Of a stretch of 64,000 bases of DNA, positions 54,938-64,000 are shown piece by piece. Source of the stretch: Nocardioides sp. InS609-2 (GTDB lineage Bacteria > Actinomycetota > Actinomycetes > Propionibacteriales > Nocardioidaceae); the NCBI RefSeq assembly GCF_023208195.1, contig NZ_CP060034.1, forward strand, positions 868,001 through 932,000, written 5' to 3'. A program made the position numbers and the translations under genes. The notes beneath the pieces were generated by a model. It was given only the letters and a program-made list of their open reading frames with translations. It was not told the DNA's origin and ran no database searches. Every line of letters starts with the position of its first letter. Within the stretch, counting starts at the first letter, position 1.

Positions 54938-55915
54938 TCACTCCGGGTCGGGTGCCTCGTCGCTGCGGATGTCGATGCGCCAGCCGGTGAGCCGGGCGGC
55001 GAGGCGGGCGTTCTGGCCCTCCTTGCCGATGGCCAGGGAGAGCTGGAAGTCGGGTACGACGACGCGCGCCGACCGCGCGGCGAGGTCGACGATCTCGACC
55101 TTCGTCACCCGGGCCGGTGACAGGGCGTGCGACACCATCTCGGCGGGGTCCTCGGACCAGTCGACGATGTCGATCTTCTCGCCGTGCAGCTCGGCCATCA
55201 CGTTGCGCACCCGCTGGCCCATCGGCCCGATGCAGGCGCCCTTCGCGTTGACGCCCTGCGCGGTGGTGTGGACGGCGATCTTGGTGCGGTGGCCGGCCTC
55301 TCGGGCGATCGCGTGGATCTCGACGGTGCCGTCGGCGATCTCGGGCACCTCGAGGGCGAACAGCTTCTTCACCAGGTTGGGGTGGGTGCGCGACAGGGTG
55401 ATCTGCGGACCACGCATGCCCTTGCGCACCGACACGACGATGCACTTGATGCGCGTGCCGTGGTCGTAGTTCTCGCCCGGCACCCGCTCACCGAGGGGCA
55501 GCAGTGCCTCGAGCTTGCCGAGGTCGACCATGACGTCGTCGGGGTTGCGCCCCTGCTGGATGACGCCGGAGATGATGTCGCCCTCCTTGCCGGAGAACTC
55601 GCCGAACCTGATGTCGTCCTCGGCGTCGCGCAGCCGCTGCAGCATGATCTGCTTGGCGGTCGTCGCGGCGATCCGGCCGAACCCGTCGGGGGTGTCGTCG
55701 AACTCCGGGCCCTTGACGCCGTCCTCGCCGGCCTCCCGGGCCAGCACGGTGACGTGGCCGTTCTTGCGGTCGAGCACGACTCGCGCCTGCTCCTGCGCTC
55801 CGGGCGTCTTGTGGTACGCCGTGAGCAGGGCCTGCTCGATCGCCTCGACGAGGACGTCGAAGGAGATCTCCTTCTCGCGTTCGAGCATCCGCAGGATGCT
55901 CAGGTCGATGTCCAT
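54938..55915 (-). CDS. nusA: Transcription termination/antitermination factor NusA
   Basis: A 325-residue RNA polymerase-binding factor: N-terminal domain (about 1-100), S1 domain ([22 protein letters not shown]) and two KH domains ([15 protein letters not shown] and [19 protein letters not shown]). It has no C-terminal acidic repeats, the short form usual in actinobacteria. The ATG is next to the rimP stop (one-base overlap). Confidence 0.96.
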   Translation of the reverse strand: MDIDLSILRMLEREKEISFDVLVEAIEQALLTAYHKTPGAQEQARVVLDRKNGHVTVLAREAGEDGVKGPEFDDTPDGFGRIAATTAKQIMLQRLRDAEDDIRFGEFSGKEGDIISGVIQQGRNPDDVMVDLGKLEALLPLGERVPGENYDHGTRIKCIVVSVRKGMRGPQITLSRTHPNLVKKLFALEVPEIADGTVEIHAIAREAGHRTKIAVHTTAQGVNAKGACIGPMGQRVRNVMAELHGEKIDIVDWSEDPAEMVSHALSPARVTKVEIVDLAARSARVVVPDFQLSLAIGKEGQNARLAARLTGWRIDIRSDEAPDPE

Positions 55916-56466
55916 CAGGCGTCGTCCTCTTCGGTCTCTTCGGCTTCGGGCAAGCTTCGCTTGCGGTTGAACTCGATCTGCACCAGAGCCTTCGCGACGT
56001 CGGCGTGGGCGACCTCGCGCTCGGCACCCTCCACGTCGAGCGTGGCCGTGGTCTCGGTGCTCGTCAGGATGCGGCCGCTGAACTCGCCACCCTCGACGAG
56101 GGTGATCTTCACGAGCCGGTCGGCGTTGCGGCGCCAGTGACGCGGCATGGTCAGCGGGCGGTCGACGCCTCGGGAGGTGACCTCGAGGGTGTAAGGCTGC
56201 TCGCCCATCACGTCGGACTCGTCGAGCACCCGTGACACCTCGCGAGTGGCATCGGCGACGTCGTCGAGCGTGACGCCACCGTCCTGGTCGACGGCCACGC
56301 GCAACATGCGTCGCTTGCCGGCGACGGACAGGTCGACGGCCTCGACATCGAGGCCGATGGCGGCGATGGGGTCGCGGAGCTCCGCTTCGATGCGATCACG
56401 GACGAGGTCTTGTCGTGCCTTGGCGGGGCTGGCTGCCCGCTCGCCAGAGCTGTCGATCGAGCTCAC
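55915..56466 (-). CDS. rimP: Ribosome maturation factor RimP
   Basis: A 183-residue factor for 30S assembly. An N-terminal domain ([39 protein letters not shown]) and the C-terminal SH3-like domain ([20 protein letters not shown]). The GTG at 56466 has AGGAGGTCG upstream; the open frame reaches further but overlaps the divergent promoter. Confidence 0.93.
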   Translation of the reverse strand: MSSIDSSGERAASPAKARQDLVRDRIEAELRDPIAAIGLDVEAVDLSVAGKRRMLRVAVDQDGGVTLDDVADATREVSRVLDESDVMGEQPYTLEVTSRGVDRPLTMPRHWRRNADRLVKITLVEGGEFSGRILTSTETTATLDVEGAEREVAHADVAKALVQIEFNRKRSLPEAEETEEDDA

Positions 56467-56537
56467 GGTTTTCGACCTCCTGTGCTGTTGTGTCCGACCA
56501 CGATAGCGGCAATCCCCGGGCCGGCCGACGGCGGAGA

Positions 56538-56543
56538 TAGGGT
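56538..56543 (+). promoter_or_regulatory. -10 element for the lipoprotein gene
   Basis: TAGGGT, 7 bases before the GTG at 56551. Leaderless-type spacing. Confidence 0.5.
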
Positions 56544-56550
56544 CGGCCGC

Positions 56551-57078
56551 GTGTTCCGCTCCGTACCCCCCACCAACCTCCGGCTGACCCGGCGCGCGCT
56601 TGCCGTCACGGTCTCCGGATCGGCACTCGCGCTCGCCGCCTGCGACCTCGACCCGCGGTCGACCGACGCCGGACCGGACGACGCCGAAGCACCCTCCGAC
56701 CCCGACCTGATCGCCCTGGCAGACACCGTCGCGGCCACCACGGAGGCGGCGGCGCTCGTCGCAGCTACGACGGCCGCGCACCCCGATCTCATAGCCCGGC
56801 TCACCGGCTTCGGCGACCTGCATACCGTGCACCAGGCGGCTCTTGCCGGCGCGGTGGCCGAGCTGCGCGAACCCACCGCCTCCGCGACTCCCCCGGTCAT
56901 CGCGCCCGCGCGTCCGCAGGCCCTCGCTGCCGTACGCCGCGCGGAGACGACCCTGGCCAGGCAGCTGGCCGGCCGTGCGCAGCGCGCCGAGAGCGGCACG
57001 TTCGCCCGGCTGCTGGCAGTGATGTCGGCCGCGGTGCAGCAGGAGCTCACCGCACTCGACCAGGAGCCGGCCGCCTGA
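56551..57078 (+). CDS. Probable lipoprotein with ferritin-like character
   Basis: A 175-residue protein. An N-terminal twin-arginine-like LTRRALAV and hydrophobic stretch end in the lipobox LAAC, so Cys would be lipidated and the protein held outside the membrane. The rest is helical and Ala-rich ([18 protein letters not shown]). It overlaps the DUF4439 gene by one base and probably works with it. Function not known. Confidence 0.65.
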   Translation: MFRSVPPTNLRLTRRALAVTVSGSALALAACDLDPRSTDAGPDDAEAPSDPDLIALADTVAATTEAAALVAATTAAHPDLIARLTGFGDLHTVHQAALAGAVAELREPTASATPPVIAPARPQALAAVRRAETTLARQLAGRAQRAESGTFARLLAVMSAAVQQELTALDQEPAA

Positions 57079-57518
57079 TGACCCTCCTCGACAGCCTCCA
57101 GACGACGCTCGCCGGCGAGCACGCCGCGGTCTACCTGTACGGCGTCCTCGGCGCGCAGACCTCGCAGTCGCTCGAACCCGCGCTGTACGAAGCTCTGGTC
57201 GAGGGCTACCGGCGCCATCGGGGCCACCGCGACCAGCTGACGGGATACGTCACCGAGGCCGGTGGCGTGCCGGTCGCAGCGGCGGGGGCGTACGCGCTGC
57301 CCGCGCAGCTGGCCAACGCCGACCAGGTACGCCGCAGCGCGATCGGTGTCGAGGAGTCCTGCGCCGCGACGTACTCCTCGCTTGTCGCCAACTCCGTGCG
57401 CGCCCAGCGCCGCTGGGCGATCATCGCCCTGACCGACGCGGCGGTGCGGCAGCTCTCGCTCGGCGGCGCGCCGCAGGAATTCCCCGGCGCTCCCGACCTG
57501 GTCCCGACGCCGAACTGA
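57078..57518 (+). CDS. Ferritin-like DUF4439 protein
   Basis: A 146-residue helical protein that fits the DUF4439 ferritin-like group: [18 protein letters not shown] supplies Glu and His for a possible metal site, with [15 protein letters not shown] in helix 2 and [13 protein letters not shown] later. No signal peptide, though the partner is exported. ATG overlaps the upstream stop. Metal binding is inferred from the fold. Confidence 0.78.
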   Translation: MTLLDSLQTTLAGEHAAVYLYGVLGAQTSQSLEPALYEALVEGYRRHRGHRDQLTGYVTEAGGVPVAAAGAYALPAQLANADQVRRSAIGVEESCAATYSSLVANSVRAQRRWAIIALTDAAVRQLSLGGAPQEFPGAPDLVPTPN

Positions 57519-57545
57519 CCCGCCCGAGGATCTCGGACGGGTCAG
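57515..57545. terminator. Bidirectional terminator hairpin
   Basis: CTGACCCG pairs with CGGGTCAG, and inside it CCGAG-GAT-CTCGG. Serves both the DUF4439 gene and the convergent metalloprotease gene. Confidence 0.75.
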
Positions 57546-57559
57546 TCAGTGATGTCTGG

Positions 57560-58501
57560 TCAGGCGCGGTAGGCGGTGAACATCGACGACATCCGCGAGC
57601 TCTGCCCACCGGTGAACTCGGTGTAGCAGGTGTCGTAGCTGTAGTCCATGTAGTTGTGGATCGGGTCCAGGCCGGGCAGCGAGCAGGAGTCGCGGCCGGC
57701 CGGGCAGCCGCTGGAGGCGCTCCCCTGGGCCGGGGTGTCGCTCACCTCGTCGTTGGTGGCCGTGCAGCCGCCCTGGAACGTGTGGTAGAGCCCGAACCAG
57801 TGGCCGGCCTCGTGCGTGGCGGTCTCGCCGTAGTTGAAGTTGGTGGCCGAGCCGCCGGGCAGCGAGGTGTACTGCACGCGGATCCCGTCGATCGACGGCT
57901 GGCTCGCGTAGTCCCACGGGAACGTCGCGATGCCGAGGTAGCTGAAGTCGACCAGCCAGATGTTGAGGGCGTTCGCGCCACCCTTGCGGGTCTGCGACCG
58001 GTAGGTCGTCGACTGACGGTCCTTGTGCCACTGGTCGTTGTTGAAGCGGTCGGTGCCCGCCAGCGTGAACGTGAAGCCCGTGTTGGCCGCGGTCGACGAC
58101 TCCTGACCGCCGAACGTCGTGTTGAGTACGGCGATCTGCTGGGCGATCTGCGTGTCTGTGACGTCACCGGCACCGGTCTTGCTGCGCATCACGTGCACGT
58201 AGACCGGGATCGACCCGCCGAACTGGGCGGGTCCCACCGTCGCCGACCCGGTCTTGTCCCGGAGGATCCGGGCGGTCTGCGCCTGGATCGCCTTCTGCTC
58301 GCTGACGGAGACGTCGCGGTGGTCGGTGCCGTAGCCACCGCGCGCCGACGACCCGACGTCGGTCTGGCAGGCGGCCACGTCGTTGGTGCCCAAGATGCGG
58401 GCCGAGGCGCTCTCGGTCATTCCTCCGAGAGCCAGGGTGCCGGTAAGCGCGACGCTGATGGCAGCGACCCGGCTCAGGGTACGAAAAGTGGGTGTGGTCA
58501 C
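57560..58501 (-). CDS. Secreted M43 (pappalysin-like) zinc metalloprotease
   Basis: A 313-residue protease. A signal peptide (about 1-38, ending SASA) is followed by a propeptide-like region and the catalytic domain with HEAGHWFGLYH (His230, Glu231, His234, His240) and the Met-turn HNYMDYS. Cysteine pairs (GCTATN, GCPAGRDSC, DTCYTEF) suggest disulfides. It should digest proteins outside the cell. The GTG at 58501 has GAGAGGAC upstream; the frame is open further back. Confidence 0.9.
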   Translation of the reverse strand: MTTPTFRTLSRVAAISVALTGTLALGGMTESASARILGTNDVAACQTDVGSSARGGYGTDHRDVSVSEQKAIQAQTARILRDKTGSATVGPAQFGGSIPVYVHVMRSKTGAGDVTDTQIAQQIAVLNTTFGGQESSTAANTGFTFTLAGTDRFNNDQWHKDRQSTTYRSQTRKGGANALNIWLVDFSYLGIATFPWDYASQPSIDGIRVQYTSLPGGSATNFNYGETATHEAGHWFGLYHTFQGGCTATNDEVSDTPAQGSASSGCPAGRDSCSLPGLDPIHNYMDYSYDTCYTEFTGGQSSRMSSMFTAYRA

Positions 58502-58544
58502 GAAGCTGTCCTCTCGTTCATGCGGGGGCAGGGGCGAGAACAGC

Positions 58545-58615
58545 AACGGTCCGCGTGCTCGGCCTTCTGGGACAGTCCCGAGATCTGCCCCAAAGTGGCG
58601 AGCACGCGGACCGTT
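58545..58615. repeat. Perfect 17-bp inverted repeat upstream of the metalloprotease gene
   Basis: Arms AACGGTCCGCGTGCTCG (58545-58561) and CGAGCACGCGGACCGTT (58599-58615) with a 37-base loop that itself holds GGGAC-A-GTCCC. It may end the proS-APC-HAD transcripts or control protease expression. The rest of the 258-base gap has a TGAGC/GCTCA mini-hairpin near 58640 but no clear promoter. Confidence 0.75.
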
Positions 58616-58759
58616 TCGGGCTGGTCAGCGTCACCCCGGTGAGCGAGACTTCCTGCTCACATGCGAAATCATGCAGGACAGTGGCAAGAAGGGCGAGACT
58701 TTCACGACTGCATATTTACGCTGTGCGCAAACCTGCAGAAGTCGCGTCCTCGAAAGGGC

Positions 58760-59482
58760 TCAGGCCCAGCGCTCCACGATGCCGGCGATGTCTGCCAGTC
58801 GGTGCGCGACGGCGTCGGGCTCTCCTTCGGTGTGGCCGACCTGGCTGGCCGGGATGACGCTGTGCGGGATGTGGATCGTGCGCATCCCGGCGTTCGCCGC
58901 ACCGTGGATGTCGTCGAAGAGCCGGTCCCCGACGTAGACACATCGGGCCGGGTCACTCGCGCCCACGGCGTCCATCGCGGCCCGGAAGGCGCGCTCGTCG
59001 GGCTTCGTCCAGTCGATCTCACTGGTGTAGACGTCGCCGTCGATGAGGTCGAGGACGCCGTCGCGCTCGAAGAAGCCGCGGTGCCAGGCACGGGGCCAGA
59101 TCGTGTTGGAGAGTACGCCGACCGAGATGCCCCGCTCGCGCAGGGACCGCCACAACGGGCCGACGTCCGGGTCGGTCGTCGTGTGCGGCTCCCAGAACTC
59201 GAAGTAGCCGCTCAGTAGGTCGGGGTCGTGGGCGAGGCCGGCCTCGTCGAAGAGATCGGCGATCGTCGAGCTGAGCTGGTGGTCCCGGCTGCGGCCCCAG
59301 ATGACGTCACCTGCCCGGTGCAGGAGACCGGCACGGTCGAGCCGGGCAGCCTCGTCGAGCGGCGTGCCGTCGACGGCCGGCACGGCCTGGGCGAGCGCGA
59401 GCGACTCGGCGTGGAAGTCGATGTCGTGCCACTTCGTGAGGGTGCCACCCCAGTCGAAGATGACGGCGTCGATCGCGCTCAC
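58760..59482 (-). CDS. HAD family hydrolase
   Basis: A 240-residue phosphatase-like protein. Motif I is VIFDWGGTLT (nucleophile Asp, with DW in place of DxD's third residue spacing: DWGGT), motif II is VGVLSNT, motif III lysine lies in WTKPDERAF and motif IV is YVGDRLFDDIHGA. Substrate unknown; related proteins act on small phosphate esters. GTG start overlaps the permease stop by 4 bases. Confidence 0.85.
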   Translation of the reverse strand: MSAIDAVIFDWGGTLTKWHDIDFHAESLALAQAVPAVDGTPLDEAARLDRAGLLHRAGDVIWGRSRDHQLSSTIADLFDEAGLAHDPDLLSGYFEFWEPHTTTDPDVGPLWRSLRERGISVGVLSNTIWPRAWHRGFFERDGVLDLIDGDVYTSEIDWTKPDERAFRAAMDAVGASDPARCVYVGDRLFDDIHGAANAGMRTIHIPHSVIPASQVGHTEGEPDAVAHRLADIAGIVERWA

Positions 59483-60900
59483 TTCTCGACGACCTCCCGC
59501 GTGGCCAGCAGCGAGTGCTTTCGCGAGTAGGCGAAGTAGACGATGAGGCCGAGGACGAACCACACGGCGAACCGGAGCCAGGTCTCCCACGCGAGGAAGG
59601 AGATCAGCCAGAGGCTGAACCCGATGCCGATCAGCGGCACGATCGGCACGGCCGGGCAGCGGAAGCTGCGCGGCAGCTCGGGGCGGGCCTGGCGCAGCCG
59701 GATCACGGCGGCGCACACGACCACGAACGCCAGCAGGATGCCGATGTTGGTGAGCTCGGCAGCCTCGGCGATGGGCATCAGGCCGGCGATGGCGGCCGAC
59801 AGGATGCCGGCGATCCAGGTGACCCGCACGGGTACGTGCCGCTTCGCGTCGGTCTTGGCGAACCACGCGGGCAGCAGGCCATCGCGGCTCATGGCGAACC
59901 ACACCCGGGTCACGCCGAGCATGAACGTGAACATCACCGTCAAGATGCCGATGATGGCGCCGATCGCGATGATCGTGCCGATCCCGTCGAGGCCGACGCT
60001 CGCGAACGCCGAGGAGAACCCGGCGTCGGGGTCGATCTCACCGTAGTTCTGGATGCCGACGAGGGTCAGGCACGCCAGGAAGTAGAGCACCATCGAGATG
60101 GCCAGGCTGTACATGATCGCCTTCGGCATGTGCTTCTGTGCGTCCTTCGACTCCTCGGCGGCCGTCGACATCGCGTCGTACCCGAAGACGGCGAAGAAGA
60201 CCGTGGCCGCACCGGTCATCGCTCCCCCGAAGCCGGCGGGCGCGAAGGGCGAGTAGTTGTCGGACTTGATGTGGAAGAAGCCGACGATGATGACGAGCAG
60301 CACGACCGCGACCTTGAGGCCGACCACCAGGGTCTCGACGCGGGCGGCGTTCTTCATGCCGAGCGTGAGCAGCCAGGCGATCAGCAGGCACAGCAGCATC
60401 GCGAAGAGGTCGACTCGGTGGCCGTCTCCGCTGCCCGGGGCGCCGAGCATCCACGTCGGCAGGTCGAGCCCGAACTGGTCGAGCAGGAACGAGAAGTAGC
60501 CGGAGATCCCGATGGCCACGACCGCGACGATGGCGACGTACTCGAGCAGCAGGTCCCAGCCGATGCACCAGCCGATGATCTCGCCGAGCACGGCGTAGCC
60601 GTAGGTGTAGGCCGAGCCGGCACGCGGGATCATGCCGGCGAACTCGGCGTACGAGAAGGCCGCCGCGGCGCTGGCGACGCCGGCGATCAGGAAGCTGAGC
60701 ACGACCGCCGGGCCCACTCCCTTGCCGCCCTCGGCGCCGCTGGCGACGGCTCCGGCGAGCGAGAAGATGCCGGCGCCGATGATGCCGCCGACACCGATCG
60801 CGGTGAGCTGCCAGAGCCCGAGCGAGCGTACGAGTCCGTTGTCGTCGTCGACCTCGATGATCTGGTCGATCGGCTTCTTGCGCATGATTCCGAGTGACAT
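59479..60900 (-). CDS. APC family amino acid permease
   Basis: A 473-residue transporter with about 12 helices. The glycine-rich TAIGVGGIIGAGIFSLAG in helix 1 is the substrate-binding motif, and the cationic amino acid transporter-like features (FFAVFGYDAMSTAAEE) suggest amino acid uptake. Substrate not certain. The ATG at 60900 is 7 bases after a TAGGGT box, which supports this start over the GTG three codons upstream. Confidence 0.87.
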   Translation of the reverse strand: MSLGIMRKKPIDQIIEVDDDNGLVRSLGLWQLTAIGVGGIIGAGIFSLAGAVASGAEGGKGVGPAVVLSFLIAGVASAAAAFSYAEFAGMIPRAGSAYTYGYAVLGEIIGWCIGWDLLLEYVAIVAVVAIGISGYFSFLLDQFGLDLPTWMLGAPGSGDGHRVDLFAMLLCLLIAWLLTLGMKNAARVETLVVGLKVAVVLLVIIVGFFHIKSDNYSPFAPAGFGGAMTGAATVFFAVFGYDAMSTAAEESKDAQKHMPKAIMYSLAISMVLYFLACLTLVGIQNYGEIDPDAGFSSAFASVGLDGIGTIIAIGAIIGILTVMFTFMLGVTRVWFAMSRDGLLPAWFAKTDAKRHVPVRVTWIAGILSAAIAGLMPIAEAAELTNIGILLAFVVVCAAVIRLRQARPELPRSFRCPAVPIVPLIGIGFSLWLISFLAWETWLRFAVWFVLGLIVYFAYSRKHSLLATREVVEK

Positions 60901-60907
60901 GGCGAGC

Positions 60908-60913
60908 ACCCTA
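60908..60913 (-). promoter_or_regulatory. -10 element for the APC permease
   Basis: TAGGGT on the minus strand, overlapping the proS stop, 7 bases before the ATG. Confidence 0.5.
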
Positions 60914-62701
60914 GCCCGGCGAATGGTGGCGTCGGCCGCGGACTGTCTCCACCAGCCTCGCGGCCGCGTCGCCCACGGCGACCTCGGTCTTGTCGCCCGT
61001 ACGACGGTCCTTGATGTCGACGGTGCCGTCGGCCAGCCCGCGACCGACCGTGACGATCGTCGGCACTCCGATGAGCTCGGCGTCCTTGAACTTCACGCCG
61101 GGTGAGACCTTGCCCGTGCGGTCGTCGTAGATCACGTCGATGCCCTGGGCCGAGAGGTCGTCAGCCAGCTGTGCCGCGGCCTCGAAGATGGCCGGGTCCT
61201 TGCCGGCCGCGACGATGTGCACGTCGGCCGGCGAGACCTCACGGGGCCAGCACAGACCGATCTCGTCGAGCGTGTTCTCGGCGATGGCGGCAACAGCCCG
61301 CGAGGGGCCGACGCCGTAGGAGCCCATGGTGACGGTGACGAGCTTGCCGTTCTCGTCGAGGACCTTGAGGTCGAGCGCGTCGGCGTATTTGCGACCGAGC
61401 TGGAAGATGTGGCCCATCTCGATGCCGCGTGCGGACTCCAGCGTGCCCTCGGTGCAGTTGGGGCAATCGTCGCCGTCCCGGACGTCGGCGGCCTCGATGG
61501 TGCCGTCGGGGGTGAAGTCGCGACCGGCCACCAGGTCGATGACGTGCTGGCCGGAGAGGTTGGCGCCGGTGACCCAGCGGGTGCCCTCGACGACGCGGGG
61601 GTCGACGAGGTAGCGGATGCCCGAGGCCGACTTCTCGCCCAGCGCGTCGGGGCCGATGTAGCCCTTGACCAGGGCGGAGTGTGCCGTGAGCTCCGCCTCG
61701 GTCATCGCGTCGACCTCGATCGGCTCGAGCTGGCCCTCGAGCCGCTTCTGGTCGACCTCGCGGTCGCCGGGCAGGCCGATGGCGAGGGGCTCCCGGGAGC
61801 CATCGGGGTGCTTGAGCACGAGCAGGACGTTCTTGAGCGTGTCGCCGGCAGCCCAGGGCCGGTCCCCGCGCGGGTACTTCTCGTTCAGGAGCGCGACGAG
61901 CGTGTCGATCGTGGGGGTGTCGGGCGTCTCCTCGGCATGCGCGGCGGGCACGTCGTCGTACGCCAGGGCGGCGGGCGGGCGGACCGCGACCGCCTCGACG
62001 TTGGCGGCGTAGTCGCAGTGGGTGCACCGGACGTAGGTGTCCTCGCCGACCTCGGCCTTGGCGAGGAACTCCTCCGATCCCGAGCCGCCCATGGCCCCCG
62101 AGGTGGCCTTGACGATGACGTACTCGAAGCCGAGCCGGTCGAAGATCCGGATGTAGGCCTCGCGGTGTGCCTGGTAGGAGCGCTCGAGCCCGGCGTCGTC
62201 GATGTCGAACGAGTAGGAGTCCTTCATGATGAACTCGCGGCCGCGCAGGATGCCCGCACGGGGCCTCGCCTCGTCGCGGTACTTGGTCTGGATCTGGTAG
62301 ATCGAGAGCGGCAGGTCCTTGTAGGAGGAGTAGAGGTCCTTCACGACGAGGGTGAACATCTCCTCGTGCGTAGGCCCGAGCAGGTAGTCGTCGCCCTTGC
62401 GGTCCTGCAGGCGGAAGATGCCGTCGCCGTACTCGGTCCAGCGGTTCGTCGCCTCGTAGGGGGCCTTGGGCAGCAGCGCCGGGAAGAGCATCTCCTGCGC
62501 GCCGATCGCGTTCATCTCCTCGCGGATGATGTCCTCGATCCGGCGCAGCACCTTCAGGCCCAGCGGCAGCCACGTGTAGATGCCCGGCGCATTGCGACGG
62601 ATGTAGCCCGCGCGGACCAACAGCCGGTGGCTCGGGACCTCAGCGTCGTTGGGGTCGTCGCGGAGTGTGCGCACGAAGAGCTGGGACATCCGGAGGATCA
62701 T
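60911..62701 (-). CDS. proS: Prolyl-tRNA synthetase
   Basis: A 596-residue class II synthetase of the bacterial type with the YbaK-like editing insert (about 225-400). Motif 2 region [25 protein letters not shown] (in parts: [18 protein letters not shown]) and motif 3 [14 protein letters not shown] are clear. The ATG at 62701 is 6 bases after a TACCCT box. The C-terminal anticodon domain ends [12 protein letters not shown]. Confidence 0.96.
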   Translation of the reverse strand: MILRMSQLFVRTLRDDPNDAEVPSHRLLVRAGYIRRNAPGIYTWLPLGLKVLRRIEDIIREEMNAIGAQEMLFPALLPKAPYEATNRWTEYGDGIFRLQDRKGDDYLLGPTHEEMFTLVVKDLYSSYKDLPLSIYQIQTKYRDEARPRAGILRGREFIMKDSYSFDIDDAGLERSYQAHREAYIRIFDRLGFEYVIVKATSGAMGGSGSEEFLAKAEVGEDTYVRCTHCDYAANVEAVAVRPPAALAYDDVPAAHAEETPDTPTIDTLVALLNEKYPRGDRPWAAGDTLKNVLLVLKHPDGSREPLAIGLPGDREVDQKRLEGQLEPIEVDAMTEAELTAHSALVKGYIGPDALGEKSASGIRYLVDPRVVEGTRWVTGANLSGQHVIDLVAGRDFTPDGTIEAADVRDGDDCPNCTEGTLESARGIEMGHIFQLGRKYADALDLKVLDENGKLVTVTMGSYGVGPSRAVAAIAENTLDEIGLCWPREVSPADVHIVAAGKDPAIFEAAAQLADDLSAQGIDVIYDDRTGKVSPGVKFKDAELIGVPTIVTVGRGLADGTVDIKDRRTGDKTEVAVGDAAARLVETVRGRRHHSPG

Positions 62702-62707
62702 GGGCAG

Positions 62708-62713
62708 AGGGTA
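62708..62713 (-). promoter_or_regulatory. -10 element for proS
   Basis: TACCCT on the minus strand, 6 bases before the proS ATG. Confidence 0.45.
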
Positions 62714-62811
62714 CGGCGGCACGCGGGGCCGTCGCGAACCAGTTGGCACCAACTGCCCGCTCGTCTCGTCTCTACGGGTGACACCCGACCACACCAGGGG
62801 GAACCATCAGC

Positions 62812-63795
62812 ATGAAGACCAAGCTCACGGCCATCGCCGTCGCCGCGGCGGGAGCGCTCATCGCAGCGCCCGTCTTCGCCGCCGTACCGAAGACGAGTAC
62901 CGACCCGGCCACCCTTGCGCGGGGGGCGGACGTCGCCACGGCGTACGTCGACGACACGACGTTCGTGAACGGCGACGTGCGGGTGGAGCTGGGCGGCCGC
63001 TACCCCTGGTTGCTGGGTCGCTCCGGCGCCGACCACCTGGTGGCGGTCTCGGACAAGAACATCAAGGTGCGCCGCATCGACCCCACTGGAGGCGTCACCA
63101 CAGTGCTCACGGTCCGCGACGCCGCGTCGGTCCACCTCTCCGAGAACGGGCGCAAGATCGTCATCACGGGCGTCACGGGCGGCAAGAACCAGCCCCGGAC
63201 GATCTACTCGGCCAGGACGGGCGAGAAGCTGCAGAGCCGAAAGTTCGACCTCTACCCCACCACGGTGGGCATGAAGGGCGCCAAGGTGATGTTCACGAGC
63301 CAGGAGGGCGGCACCTTCTGGTGGAACACCCGCAAGGACACCATCAAGTTGGTGACGAAGCGAGTGAGCGGGGCGGTGGACTTCCGCCACGACCTGATGT
63401 CGAGCTTCACGGCTGACGTCTACGCGGGCGGCTGCATGCTGCTCACCTCCATCAGCGACCCCAAGACGCCGAGCTGGCGGTCGTGCAAGGAGCGGGTGGA
63501 GAGCTTCTCACCGGACGGCAGGCTGATCTCGACGGTCCCCATCCTCAGTGACGGGATCGGCCCGAGAGAGGTCACCGTGCGCACCGTGACCGGCACCAGG
63601 GTGGCGACATACACCACCACCGGCTGGTTCGGCCGGGTCGACTGGGAGGACGACGACACTCTCCTGCTGGAGTCCCACGGCAAGAAGCAGAGCGCCGTCG
63701 TCAGGTGCACGGTCACCGAGTGCGAGAACGCCACCGATCCGGAGCCGACCGAAGACCCCGTGAACGAGCAGTCCCTCAGCCGCGGGCGGCCTTGA
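62812..63795 (+). CDS. Secreted protein, beta-propeller-like, unknown function
   Basis: A 327-residue protein with a signal peptide (LTAIAVAAAGALIAAPVFA, cleavage about residue 23). The mature part has repeated short beta segments separated by Gly/Asp turns (HLVAVSDKNIKVRRID, GRKIVITGV), as in TolB/WD40-like propellers, and a Pro/Glu tail. Only two cysteine pairs; no enzyme motif. CCAGGGGGAACC precedes the ATG. Its 3' end overlaps the convergent DoxX gene by 20 bases. Confidence 0.65.
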   Translation: MKTKLTAIAVAAAGALIAAPVFAAVPKTSTDPATLARGADVATAYVDDTTFVNGDVRVELGGRYPWLLGRSGADHLVAVSDKNIKVRRIDPTGGVTTVLTVRDAASVHLSENGRKIVITGVTGGKNQPRTIYSARTGEKLQSRKFDLYPTTVGMKGAKVMFTSQEGGTFWWNTRKDTIKLVTKRVSGAVDFRHDLMSSFTADVYAGGCMLLTSISDPKTPSWRSCKERVESFSPDGRLISTVPILSDGIGPREVTVRTVTGTRVATYTTTGWFGRVDWEDDDTLLLESHGKKQSAVVRCTVTECENATDPEPTEDPVNEQSLSRGRP

Positions 63796-64000
63796 GCGCC
63801 GTACGGATCATCGGGATCTGCATCGGGAGCCGCGCCAGCGTGCCGGCCTTGAGGGCGGTCTTGTTCGACTTCTGCACGTCGGCCGCCATCTTGAAGTTGG
63901 CCGGGTAGACCGCCAGCAGCAGCCCGGCAGTGGCCCAGCCGGCGACCTTGCGCGTGCGCGGGTGCAGCAGTCCGCCCGCACACAGCAGCTCGAGGACACC
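63776..64000 (-). CDS. DoxX family membrane protein, 3' end only
   Basis: The minus-strand frame enters from the right edge and ends at 63776, giving 74 residues: ELLCAGGLLHPRTRKVAGW, a hydrophobic helix ATAGLLLAVYPANFKMAAD and MQIPMIRTALKAARG. It fits the C-terminal half of DoxX/MauE-like proteins. The N-terminal helices lie outside the window. Confidence 0.6.
   Translation of the reverse strand, partial: GVLELLCAGGLLHPRTRKVAGWATAGLLLAVYPANFKMAADVQKSNKTALKAGTLARLPMQIPMIRTALKAARG

Overview
The window looks like chromosomal DNA of a high-GC actinobacterium, most likely Nocardioides or a close relative in the Nocardioidaceae. This rests on strong G/C third-position bias, frequent GTG starts, the adoK/erpA/glycerate kinase neighbourhood shared with mycobacteria, the actinobacterial psp set (pspA-pspAA-htpX-pspAB), GAF-ANTAR regulators, and translation genes in the order rimP-nusA-ylxR-infB-rbfA-truB-ribF. 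The genus is an inference. I see no rRNA, tRNA, CRISPR array, integrase or transposase.

Layout. 1-5.3 kb: end of a TusA-like gene, adenosine kinase, Fe-S carrier ErpA, glycerate kinase, an acetyltransferase and quinolinate synthase. 5.3-6.3 kb: a broken AbiEi/DUF559 gene between two copies of a 46-bp palindromic repeat. 6.2-10 kb: the psp envelope-stress operon, with a GAF histidine kinase coupled to its end. 10-16 kb: DUF3043 protein, DMT-type membrane protein, phenylacetyl-CoA epoxidase genes paaABCDE, an acetyltransferase and a small membrane protein. 16.1-25.5 kb: a glycolate locus (IclR regulator, malate synthase G, GlcG-like protein, glycolate oxidase GlcDEF, permease) that makes glyoxylate from glycolate and condenses it with acetyl-CoA to malate. 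On its left, the IclR gene and an azlC gene are both cut off at one point.

25.5-36 kb: dapB, a methyltransferase, a cluster of three GAF-ANTAR regulators with a sigma-like protein, M16 peptidase-pnp-rpsO, a DUF6458 protein and a PadR/membrane-protein pair. 36-38.2 kb: a molybdopterin oxidoreductase with a one-base frameshift. 38.2-47.5 kb: a complete sugar PTS set (mannitol IICBA, Zn-dependent dehydrogenase, EI, DeoR regulator, 1-phosphofructokinase, fructose IIABC, HPr). 47.5-56.5 kb: a membrane protein and the ribF-to-rimP translation block. 56.5-64 kb: ferritin-like pair, secreted M43 metalloprotease, HAD hydrolase, APC permease, prolyl-tRNA synthetase, a secreted protein and the 3' end of a DoxX gene.

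Cross-cutting observations. At least twelve genes have a TAnnnT -10 box only 6-8 bases before their start codon, the signature of leaderless mRNAs. Predicted operators lie in the glcB promoter (IclR type), the padR/oxidoreductase divergent promoter and the PTS promoters. Several long dyads separate operons. Two genes are clearly degraded and a third is frameshifted. I did not find a clearly new defence or biosynthetic system. The least ordinary items are the azlC/iclR fusion scar, the paired palindromes, the ANTAR/sigma-like cluster and the structured intergenic dyads.
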